The position numbers and the translations under genes were made by a program. Positions 37,442-45,364 of a stretch of DNA of 64,000 nucleotides are shown here, piece by piece. This DNA is from Rhodopirellula sp. (lineage in GTDB: Bacteria > Planctomycetota > Planctomycetia > Pirellulales > Pirellulaceae): assembly GCA_024644085.1 (NCBI GenBank), contig JAHELS010000003.1, forward strand, positions 1-64,000, in the 5' to 3' direction. Each line of letters opens with the position of its first letter. Within the stretch, counting starts at the first letter, position 1. Below the pieces are notes generated by a model. That model was not told the DNA's origin. It ran no database searches and saw nothing but the letters and a program-made list of their open reading frames with translations.

Positions 37442-38635
37442 CTACGATTCGAGTTCCGCAATAATCGCGTCGGCAATCGCAAGCGAAGCCGTCGCCGCCG
37501 GCGACGGGGCGTTGAGCACGTGGACCGCGCGGTCGGTTTTCTCGATAAGAAAGTCGTCTACGAGGTTGCCGTCCGGCGCAACGGCTTGGGCACGAACTCC
37601 CGCCCGGCCGGGAACCAGATCCGATTCGCGAATCCGGGGAATCAGTTTTTGAAGTGCTTTGACGAACGCCGACTTGCTCAACGAACGATGGATCTCGCCA
37701 AGACCCATCCTCCAGTGTTTTGCAGCCAGCGACCGAAATCCTTTGAAGCCAATTGTGTCGAACAGATCTCCCGGGCTGATCTCGCTCCATCGGTAACCCG
37801 TTCGCGACAGCGCCAACACGGCGTTCGGTCCACATTCCACACCACCGTCGATCATCCGTGTGAAATGGACACCCAGAAAGGGGAATGAGGGATCGGGCAC
37901 CGGGTAAATCAGATTCCGGCAAAGTGACGCGCTATCGGATCTCAGCTCGTAATACTCGCCACGAAATGGAACGATCCGGATTTCGGGTTCGCCACCGGCC
38001 ATTCGGCATACGCGATCGCTGTGCAGTCCTGCACAATTGATCAAGCGATCTGCCTCGATTGTCGTTCCATTTTGACTTGTCACATTGATCGAACCGGCTT
38101 GCGATTGAATCCGCGTGACCTGGAATTCCAATTGAATCGAGCCGCCTTGCGCGCAAATCACGTCGGCCATCTTCTCGCAAACGTTGCGAAAATTCACGAT
38201 CCCGGTTTCCGGCACGTGCAATGCCGCCAAACCTGCAGCCGCCGGTTCCAGCTCTCGAAGCTGGTCACTGTGAATCCGCTCGAAGTCGACTCCGTTTTCG
38301 GTTGCCCTCTCCGCGATTCGGTCAAGCCGCGGCAACTCTTCGTCGGTTGTCGCAACGACGACCTTCCCGCATCGATCCCACGCGACGGAGTGTTCGTCAC
38401 AGAATCGCTCCATGGCGGCCTTGCCGGTCCGGCAAGTGACTGCCTTGCGTGAGCCAGGTCGGTAATAGATTCCCGAATGCAGAACTCCGGAGTTGTGCCC
38501 GCTTTGATGCTCGCTGACGCGCGGCTCCGCCTCGACGAGGGTGACGGACCGATCGGAGTACTTCTGGCCCAGCTTCATTGCGGTAGCCAGTCCAATGATT
38601 CCGCCTCCGATGATCACAAAATCCGATTTCTCCAT
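37442..38635 (-). CDS. lhgO: L-2-hydroxyglutarate oxidase
   Basis: 397 residues from ATG 38635. FAD-binding Rossmann motif IIGGGIIGLATAMKL, then SGHNSGVLHSGIYYRPGS, which is strongly characteristic of LhgO/L2HGDH. Also present are LINCAGLHSDRVCRMAG and GGVECGPNAVLA. The C-terminal end PSPAATASLAIADAI is typical of the DAO family. It oxidises L-2-hydroxyglutarate to 2-oxoglutarate, feeding electrons to the membrane quinone pool. Convergent with mfd (31 bases between stops). Confidence 0.9.
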   Translation of the reverse strand: MEKSDFVIIGGGIIGLATAMKLGQKYSDRSVTLVEAEPRVSEHQSGHNSGVLHSGIYYRPGSRKAVTCRTGKAAMERFCDEHSVAWDRCGKVVVATTDEELPRLDRIAERATENGVDFERIHSDQLRELEPAAAGLAALHVPETGIVNFRNVCEKMADVICAQGGSIQLEFQVTRIQSQAGSINVTSQNGTTIEADRLINCAGLHSDRVCRMAGGEPEIRIVPFRGEYYELRSDSASLCRNLIYPVPDPSFPFLGVHFTRMIDGGVECGPNAVLALSRTGYRWSEISPGDLFDTIGFKGFRSLAAKHWRMGLGEIHRSLSKSAFVKALQKLIPRIRESDLVPGRAGVRAQAVAPDGNLVDDFLIEKTDRAVHVLNAPSPAATASLAIADAIIAELES

Positions 38636-38663
38636 AGTTGACCCAACACGAAACGAATTAGGA

Positions 38664-38821
38664 CACCGGCAAACCGGTGGATCTAACTCCGAGAATACTC
38701 AATATCGACACAACCGTAACCGGGGGCGAACCGCGGAGGCACCTAACAGCATGATCGGGGCGAATATTGCGCCCAAGTTTGTTTGGCAGTGCTCATTTTT
38801 CGCCCTAGGCTTGAGCCTAGG
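38664..38821. promoter_or_regulatory. Leader with two hairpins before the HD-GYP gene
   Basis: The region between lhgO and the HD-GYP gene has a hairpin CACCGG-CAAA-CCGGTG at 38664-38679. It has a second one, CCTAGGCT-TG-AGCCTAGG, at 38804-38821, 37 bases before the chosen ATG. The function is unknown. The frame could begin earlier (ATG 38751, adding a hydrophobic N-terminus), in which case the second hairpin would be coding. Confidence 0.4.
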
Positions 38822-38858
38822 ACTGTGTTTCTTACTCAGCGTCCTCGCGAAAGTAACC

Positions 38859-40106
38859 ATGGGGCAGGCAACCGTATCCATATCGATTGACGAGCTGCGC
38901 GTCGGCGTGACGTGCAGTCATCCGATTGAAGATGACAACGGTGTTCTTCTGCTCGGGTCCAACACATCGATCACGCACCAGTTGATCAATGGTCTGCGCG
39001 ACCGCGAAATTGACGTCGTCGAGATCGATCCTCGTGACCTCGCGGCTTTGCGAAATGCAAAGAAAAAACTACTCAGCAAGAAGGACCGCAAGAAGGACGA
39101 CCAGTGGGAGGAATCCAGGCCGGTCAAGGAGATGCTTGTTGACAGGCACGACGAGGGGCTCAATGAGGAGCGAGCCGAAGAGCTCAAGAACAGCATCTCA
39201 GCCGCCAAAAACCACTTCGACGAACTGAAAACGCTCATCACCGAAGAGAAGATTCGCTCCATTGGAATGTTGAGCAATCTGTCAAATAGCTACGCCCGGT
39301 CGATGGTCGATGACCACGACTTGACAGTCGGCGTCATTACGAACCTGTCAAGGTCTTCCGAACCGAGTGAACGCTCCGTAAAAATGGCGGTGCTGGGCAT
39401 GGCGGTCGCCATCGAATTGGGTCTCGACGGTCAACAGACTCTCGAAGTCGGTATGACCGCACTGCTCCATGACATCGGCCTTTACGCGATGGACGAAAGG
39501 TTTCTACAGCCGGTCGAATTGATGACCGAGGCCGAACGCTGGGAATATCGCAAACATCCATTCGTTTCCTTGCAGGTCGTTGCTGATGCGATGGAAGTTT
39601 CGTACAGCGTCCAATTGGCGATCCAACAGGTGCACGAGCAATTTGATGGATCGGGTTATCCTCGCGGGGTGAAGGGCCCGCGAATTCACGTCTACGCGAG
39701 AATCCTGAATGTCGTCGATACCTATCTGAGACTCACCTCGGCTACCAGCCATCGCCAGGCGATCGTCCCGCATGATGCACTTGGATTGATGCTTCACCAG
39801 GCGGCACGGGGAATCTTTGATCCAAAGGTTGTGCGCGCATTCCTGAACATCGAAACTCTGTATCCGCTGGGGAGCATGGTGGAACTCGATTCCGGGGAAG
39901 TGGCCCGAGTGATTCGTCGTCCGCGAAGCGGGTTCGCCGCACCAGTGCTGATTGATTCGAGCGGAAACCGAATCGAGCTCGAGTCGACGAATCAACGAGT
40001 CGTGAGGCCGGTTTGTGATCCAAGCGTCCCGCAGATGCGGATCACGCCCGACCTGATGCAAACCAGCAGCTGGCATCCTGCGCTGGGAACTCCGCTGACC
40101 GTCTGA
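38859..40106 (+). CDS. Divergent HD-GYP domain protein
   Basis: 415 residues from ATG 38859. The N-terminal 60 residues (ISIDELRVGVTCSHPI) match the small beta domain that often precedes HD-GYP. It is followed by a long charged coiled region (about 65-150) and an HD domain (about 165-340) containing LLH204D205IGL and DGSGYPRG (263-270). The GYP loop is intact, but several usual positions differ. The first His of the HD domain reads Arg172, HDIGK reads HDIGL, and HHE reads VHE (258-260). Cyclic-di-GMP phosphodiesterase activity is therefore uncertain. A start at 38751 would add a membrane-anchor-like segment. Confidence 0.8.
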   Translation: MGQATVSISIDELRVGVTCSHPIEDDNGVLLLGSNTSITHQLINGLRDREIDVVEIDPRDLAALRNAKKKLLSKKDRKKDDQWEESRPVKEMLVDRHDEGLNEERAEELKNSISAAKNHFDELKTLITEEKIRSIGMLSNLSNSYARSMVDDHDLTVGVITNLSRSSEPSERSVKMAVLGMAVAIELGLDGQQTLEVGMTALLHDIGLYAMDERFLQPVELMTEAERWEYRKHPFVSLQVVADAMEVSYSVQLAIQQVHEQFDGSGYPRGVKGPRIHVYARILNVVDTYLRLTSATSHRQAIVPHDALGLMLHQAARGIFDPKVVRAFLNIETLYPLGSMVELDSGEVARVIRRPRSGFAAPVLIDSSGNRIELESTNQRVVRPVCDPSVPQMRITPDLMQTSSWHPALGTPLTV

Positions 40107-40189
40107 ATTCGGTCCTCTTCGAGGTCGCTCCGCGGCCGTCGCGAATCGATTATGATCGTGCAAGCTGACACGCTTCACACGAGATCGAC

Positions 40190-41650
40190 ATGCGACGATT
40201 CCTAACTTTTCTGTTGTACTGCCCCAGATGTTTGCTGTTCGCGGCAGCAGTTATGGTTGGCTCTGAACTTTGCGCGGCCGATAACGACCGCCCCAACATT
40301 ATCTACATCATGACCGATGATCTCGGTTACGGTGACCTGGGATGCTACGGCCAGGAGGTCATAAAAACACCGAACCTGGACAAACTGGCGTCCGAAGGGC
40401 TGAGGTTCACTGATCACTATGCCGGGCACACCGTCTGCCGCCCGTCACGATTGGTGCTTTGGACAGGGCAACACGTCGGCCACACTGGGCTGACGGGCAA
40501 CCGCTCGCGAAGCTTGTCCGGCAGCGAAACGACGGTCGCTCGCTTGCTGAAAGATGCGGGGTACGCAACCGGCGGCGTGGGCAAGTGGGCACTTGGTCAC
40601 GTCCAGGACGCCAGCGAAGTCAACAATCCGGGGCACCCGAATAACAACGGCTTCGATTACTGGATGGGTTATTTGAATCAAAGCAATGCCCACAACTTTT
40701 ATCCGACTTTTCTTTGGGAGAATCAGTCGCAAGTCAGATTGCCGGGCAACGTTATCGGGGATTTTCCCGACGGACGCGGCCGAGTCGCATCGAAGAAGGT
40801 GACTTATTCCCACGACGTGATGACCGACGCCGCTCTGCAATTCGTGCGCGACCACAAACACCAACCGTTTCTCCTGCATATTCATTGGACGATCCCGCAC
40901 GCGAATAACGAAGGCGGTCGCGTCAGCGGCGACGGAATGGAGGTTCCTGACTACGGACAATATTCCGAACAGGATTGGCCCAATCCGGAAAAAGGTTTCG
41001 CAGCCATGATTTCGCGCATGGACCGGGATGTTGGACGGCTCGTCGCCTTGCTGAAAGATCTATCACTTGACCAGCAGACCGTGATTTTTTTTACCTCGGA
41101 CAATGGACCGCACAACGAAGGTGGGCACGACCACGAGTTCTTCGACTCCAACGGGCCGTTGAACGGTTACAAACGCTCGATGCACGACGGCGGAATTCGC
41201 GTCCCGATGATCGCGCGATGGCCCGGCAAGATCGAACCGGGCACCGTAACCGATCATCCGTCCGCCTTCTGGGACTTTTTGCCAACCGCGTGCGAATTGG
41301 CGGGCGTAGCGCCACCGCATCCCTACGACGCGTCGCAGAGGATGGGAATCGACGGGATCTCCTATCTGCCGACACTCTTGGGCAAGCCGGATCAACAATC
41401 CAGGCACGAGTACCTTTACTGGGCAAGCCAGGAAGGTACCACTTCAATCGGTGTTCGGATGGGAACATGGAAGTTGGTCCAGTATCGTCAGAATAAACCT
41501 CGCGCGAAAGAGCCGCCGGACGACGAGTGGCGCCTGTACGACTTGAGCACCGACGTCGGCGAACAACGCGACGTCGCTGCGAGTCACCCTGAGGTCGTCA
41601 ATAAGATGCTCGGGCTGCTACAGCGCGACGGACTGTTGGAATCCCGCTGA
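40190..41650 (+). CDS. Exported Cys-type sulfatase (arylsulfatase-like)
   Basis: 486 residues with a signal peptide (about 1-30, ending SELCAA). Metal-binding D43-D44 lie in IMTDDLGYGDLGCYG. The signature is C83-R-P-S-R (VCRPSRLVLWTGQ). Next are VGKWALGHV with the conserved Lys, and the metal pair in FFTSDNGPH. Family S1 type I sulfatase with all visible active-site residues. Proposed role is hydrolysis of sulfate esters in polysaccharides outside the cytoplasm. The Cys must be converted to formylglycine by an enzyme not encoded here. Confidence 0.9.
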   Translation: MRRFLTFLLYCPRCLLFAAAVMVGSELCAADNDRPNIIYIMTDDLGYGDLGCYGQEVIKTPNLDKLASEGLRFTDHYAGHTVCRPSRLVLWTGQHVGHTGLTGNRSRSLSGSETTVARLLKDAGYATGGVGKWALGHVQDASEVNNPGHPNNNGFDYWMGYLNQSNAHNFYPTFLWENQSQVRLPGNVIGDFPDGRGRVASKKVTYSHDVMTDAALQFVRDHKHQPFLLHIHWTIPHANNEGGRVSGDGMEVPDYGQYSEQDWPNPEKGFAAMISRMDRDVGRLVALLKDLSLDQQTVIFFTSDNGPHNEGGHDHEFFDSNGPLNGYKRSMHDGGIRVPMIARWPGKIEPGTVTDHPSAFWDFLPTACELAGVAPPHPYDASQRMGIDGISYLPTLLGKPDQQSRHEYLYWASQEGTTSIGVRMGTWKLVQYRQNKPRAKEPPDDEWRLYDLSTDVGEQRDVAASHPEVVNKMLGLLQRDGLLESR

Positions 41651-41751
41651 AATGCTCCGCGCGGAAGGCACAGCGACTTTACCGGAGGTCGAATCCCGAC
41701 AGGAGCCTGGCCTTTCCTGCCTGCGGGGCACATCGCGTAAGAGCGGAACGA

Positions 41752-42549
41752 ATGGCTGAATCGAACCTGCCCAGGACTGCGGATTGGTTCCAAAGTGGAT
41801 TCCATCGCTTTCTGCGTCCCTATCTGAAGCGCCACTTCGACGCGATCGCGGTCGAACGGCGATCGCTTGTCCAGTGCGTACCCGATCCAGAGGCTCCACT
41901 GATTGTTTACGGGAACCATCCCTCTTGGTGGGATCCACTGATCGCGCACTTTTTCAATCGAACGGTCTTTCCGAATCGACAGTTTTACGCGCCGATCGAT
42001 GCCGAAGCCTTGAAGCAATACCGCGTCTTTGAAAAACTCGGGTTCTTTGGCGTACAACTGGATTCCGCAAGTGGCGCGTCATCGTTTCTAAGCCGCTGCA
42101 ACGAAATCGTTGACAAAGGCGGCGCAGCCTCAATCTGGATGACGCCCGAGGGTCGTTTCTCCGATGCCCGCGACCATTCGGCCACCCTGATGCCCGGCCT
42201 GGCGCACCTTTGCGCGCGAATTGAATTCGGAAACGTTATGCCGGTCGCATTGGAATATGTCTTCTGGGACGAACGGCTTCCCGTCTGCTTGATCCAACTT
42301 GGAAACCCGATTGAGATTCACCGGCAGAGTGAACTGAACAAGACTCAATGGAACGATCTGCTCACGACCCGTCTGCGGCAGTGCCAGAGAGACCTCGCGG
42401 TCCTTGCGATCGCACGTTCGTCTGGGCCATTTCACAACCTGATGAAGGGAAGCCCGGGTGCGGGTCTCGTTTACGATACGATGCGGCGAATCAAGTCGGC
42501 TGTAAGTGGGAAATCGTTTCGCGCCCAGCACGGAGACCAGTTCGAATGA
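41752..42549 (+). CDS. PlsC-like acyltransferase
   Basis: 265 residues. The acyltransferase motif I reads YGNHPSWWDP (NH-x4-D), and motif III is TPEGRFSD. This family transfers fatty acyl chains to lysophospholipid or glycosyl acceptors. It lacks clear transmembrane segments. The ATG of the next gene overlaps its stop (ATGA), so the two are translationally coupled. The partner glycosyltransferase resembles carotenoid-type GTs, and an acyltransferase beside such a GT also occurs in staphyloxanthin-type pathways. The acceptor here is unknown. Confidence 0.82.
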   Translation: MAESNLPRTADWFQSGFHRFLRPYLKRHFDAIAVERRSLVQCVPDPEAPLIVYGNHPSWWDPLIAHFFNRTVFPNRQFYAPIDAEALKQYRVFEKLGFFGVQLDSASGASSFLSRCNEIVDKGGAASIWMTPEGRFSDARDHSATLMPGLAHLCARIEFGNVMPVALEYVFWDERLPVCLIQLGNPIEIHRQSELNKTQWNDLLTTRLRQCQRDLAVLAIARSSGPFHNLMKGSPGAGLVYDTMRRIKSAVSGKSFRAQHGDQFE

Positions 42550-43673
42550 TTCTGGCCCTGTCCATCGCCGGAGTATTATTCGCGTTGCTGCCGGCTGCAG
42601 TTTTCATGGCGAATCTACCGCTATTTAAATTCGATCAGGCGATACCCGACTGCGAGGGCGCCGGGACACCCGTTTCCGTGCTGATCCCAGCTCGCGACGA
42701 AGAACTTTCGATCGGCAGGAGTATCGAAGCGGCGCTCTCAAGCAACGGCGTCAGCGTCGAAGTGGTCGTTCTTGACGACGATTCGCAAGATGCGACCGCT
42801 GATGTCGTCCGGCGGTATGCCGATTCCGACATCCGTGTCCGATACGTCGCCGGGAAACCCCTGCCGGCCGAATGGAACGGCAAACAGCACGCATGCAAAC
42901 AACTCGCCGGAGCAGCGTCACACGAACGATTGCTTTTTGTCGACGCCGATGTCCGCCTGGAACCCATGGCTCTGGTCCGGCTGGTCGCTTACCAGGACGA
43001 ACACGATCTTGCGCTGTTGAGTGCGTTTCCGCGGCAGGAAACAGGCACGTGGTTGGAAAAGTGGATCATTCCGCTGATGCATTTCATTCTGCTCGGTTTC
43101 TTGCCGATGGCTCGAATGCGTTCGAGCACACATCCCGCCTACGCCGCCGGCTGCGGGCAATTATTCATGACTCGTCGGGACGATTATGAACGAGCAGGTA
43201 CCCACGCGCGAATCCATGATTCGAGGCATGACGGTGTAAAACTTCCACGCATCTACCGTCACGCCGGATTGATGACGGATGTTGTCGACGGAACAGAGCT
43301 GGCTCGATGCCGCATGTACCACAATGCATCGGAAGTCATTCGGGGCGTTCTGAAGAACGCCGTCGAGGGAATCGCGAATCCTCGCTTGATCACTTTTTTC
43401 TCGGTGGTATTGATCGGCGGCAGCGTGATGCCTGTTGTCACATTCGCGTTGGCAATCAGTACAGGGCACCACGTGGCTGCAATTGTTTCTTTGGTCGGCG
43501 TCATACTGGGACATCTACCACGTGCGCTCGCCGCTGTGCATTTTCGACAATCCGTCAGCGGGGTTCTTTTCCACAGCCCCGCGACGCTGGTTTTCGTTTC
43601 TCTGCAATGGATGGCGCTCGCGATTCGTATCGCCGGGCGAAAAATTGCCTGGCGCGGCCGAACCGACACCTGA
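42546..43673 (+). CDS. Membrane-bound family 2 glycosyltransferase
   Basis: 375 residues from ATG 42546. An N-terminal hydrophobic helix (about 3-25) precedes a GT-A domain: VSVLIPARDEE, VVVLDDDSQDAT and FVDADVRLEP (DxD). Then come AAGCGQLFMTRRDDYE and two or more C-terminal membrane helices (about 278-360). The layout resembles CrtQ-like glycosyltransferases of C30 carotenoid pathways and related planctomycete GT2 proteins. Its four-base overlap with the acyltransferase gene suggests that glycosylation and acylation act on the same lipid-like product. Confidence 0.84.
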   Translation: MILALSIAGVLFALLPAAVFMANLPLFKFDQAIPDCEGAGTPVSVLIPARDEELSIGRSIEAALSSNGVSVEVVVLDDDSQDATADVVRRYADSDIRVRYVAGKPLPAEWNGKQHACKQLAGAASHERLLFVDADVRLEPMALVRLVAYQDEHDLALLSAFPRQETGTWLEKWIIPLMHFILLGFLPMARMRSSTHPAYAAGCGQLFMTRRDDYERAGTHARIHDSRHDGVKLPRIYRHAGLMTDVVDGTELARCRMYHNASEVIRGVLKNAVEGIANPRLITFFSVVLIGGSVMPVVTFALAISTGHHVAAIVSLVGVILGHLPRALAAVHFRQSVSGVLFHSPATLVFVSLQWMALAIRIAGRKIAWRGRTDT

Positions 43674-43724
43674 CGGTTCGGGTATCATCGAGTGCTCCTT
43701 TTCCATCGGCGGAGTCACGACGCT

Positions 43725-45212
43725 ATGTTTCGGACGGGTTACTGTGCCGCGCTTCTTTTAACTTTTACGATTCTCGCTGTCGCGCAGACCCCCGACGCGC
43801 AGACCCCCGATGCCCCTCCGAATATTGTCATCGTGCTTGCCGATGACCTGGGTTACGGGGACCTTCGGTGCTATGGCCACGCGACAATCCAGAGTCCCAA
43901 CATTGACCGTTTCGCTGCTGATGGGATTCGGCTGACAAGTTGCTATTCCGCACACCCGAATTGTTCGCCCGCGCGTGCCGGACTGATGACCGGGCGAACC
44001 CCGTTTCGAATCGGGATCTACAACTGGATCCCGATGTTTTCTCCGATGCACGTTCGCCAAGAGGAAACGACGATTGCAACATTGTTGCGCAACGCTGGAT
44101 ACGACACCTGCCATGTCGGAAAATGGCACCTCAATGGTGATTTCAACAAGCCAAACCAACCGCAACCATCCGATCACGGATTCAATCACTGGTTCTCGAC
44201 GCAAAACAATGCGCTGCCGAACCATCGGAACCCAGAAAACTTCGTGCGAAACGGAAACGAAGTAGGGCCTCTCGAGGGGTATTCCGCCCAGCTCGTAGCG
44301 TCCGAAGCGGCCAAGTGGTTGACCGACGGACGCGATACGGAAAAACCCTTTTTCCTCTTTGCCTGTTTTCATGAACCGCATGAGCCGATCGCCTCGGCAC
44401 CGGAATTCACGCAGCGGTACTCATCCGACGATCCAAGCTTTGCCGCGCATCACGGAAATGTCACACAGTTGGATGATGGCTTTGGAAGGATTCTCGCTGC
44501 GCTGGACAGCCTCGATGTGCGAATGAATACGCTGGTGTTCTTTACCAGTGATAACGGTCCCGCAATCACACCGATGCACCCGCATGGCTCAGCCGGCCCG
44601 CTGCGCGACAAGAAGGGTGCAATTTACGAAGGTGGCATTCGCGTCCCGGGAATTATTCAATGGCCCGGGCACATCCAGCCCGGTACGACCAATGACACCC
44701 CGATCAGCGGCGTCGATCTTTTGCCAACGCTCTGCGAGATTGCCGGCATCGATTTGCCCAAGGAGACCGTGCTTGATGGAACGAGCATTGTTCCCGTTTT
44801 CCAGCAGAAGCCGATTCAGCGGTCTAAACCTTTGTATTGGCAATTCAATCGCGCCAAAAGCAGCGTGAAGGTCGCTGTTCGTGAGGGAAAATGGAAATTG
44901 GTTGCCGGGCTGACCCAAGCGGGCCCCGACCGTGGTGCTGATCTGACCGAGCAGGAGATGGCCCAGATCAAGTCCGCCGAGCTGATCGGTTTTGAACTTT
45001 ACAACCTGCAGGATGACATCGGCGAATCGACGAACCTGGTGAATGTAGAGAAAGCGGTATTCGAGGCACTGAAGAAGGAAATGTCATCAATCTTCGACGA
45101 GATCCGGTTCGATCCCGTCGAATGGCCGTCATGGGAATGGCCGCGGTATGAGTCGTCGCGAATTGAGTGGCCTGAGTACTGGTTGAATCGCAAGCAGCTC
45201 AAGCAAAAGTGA
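43725..45212 (+). CDS. Exported Cys-type sulfatase (third of the window)
   Basis: 495 residues from ATG 43725. The signal peptide (about 1-20) is followed by a short AQTPD duplicate made by a 15-base tandem repeat at 43782-43811. D40-D41 lie in VLADDLGYGDLRCYG, and the signature is C80-S-P-A-R (CSPARAGLMTGR). Next are HVGKWHLN and FFTSDNGPAITPMHPHGSAG in pieces. The C-terminus is unusual in carrying repeated EWP words (VEWPSWEWPRY, IEWPEYW). Type I sulfatase, predicted periplasmic. The TTG at 43692 would lengthen the N-terminus but disturb the signal peptide. Confidence 0.9.
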   Translation: MFRTGYCAALLLTFTILAVAQTPDAQTPDAPPNIVIVLADDLGYGDLRCYGHATIQSPNIDRFAADGIRLTSCYSAHPNCSPARAGLMTGRTPFRIGIYNWIPMFSPMHVRQEETTIATLLRNAGYDTCHVGKWHLNGDFNKPNQPQPSDHGFNHWFSTQNNALPNHRNPENFVRNGNEVGPLEGYSAQLVASEAAKWLTDGRDTEKPFFLFACFHEPHEPIASAPEFTQRYSSDDPSFAAHHGNVTQLDDGFGRILAALDSLDVRMNTLVFFTSDNGPAITPMHPHGSAGPLRDKKGAIYEGGIRVPGIIQWPGHIQPGTTNDTPISGVDLLPTLCEIAGIDLPKETVLDGTSIVPVFQQKPIQRSKPLYWQFNRAKSSVKVAVREGKWKLVAGLTQAGPDRGADLTEQEMAQIKSAELIGFELYNLQDDIGESTNLVNVEKAVFEALKKEMSSIFDEIRFDPVEWPSWEWPRYESSRIEWPEYWLNRKQLKQK

Positions 45213-45364
45213 ATCGGCGTCCGCCGCTTGCTAGCATTGGATCAGGCTGGTTTGGCTTTCGGCATTTCGCTACAAGACGTGCCCGGGATGGCATGTCGAT
45301 TTGACGGCGATTCGGTAGTCCCGGCGAGAGAAGCCCCCAGACTCGTCAAGGATGACGAAAACTG

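Noticed and set aside
38661-38760. Possible c-di-GMP riboswitch before the HD-GYP gene
   Set aside because: GGCAAACC-like bases and a short hairpin are present, but the GACGCAAAGCC core of the GEMM-I family is absent.
41681-41705. T-arm-like GGTCGAATCCCGAC before the acyltransferase
   Set aside because: No acceptor stem, D arm or anticodon arm can be built around it, so it is not a tRNA.
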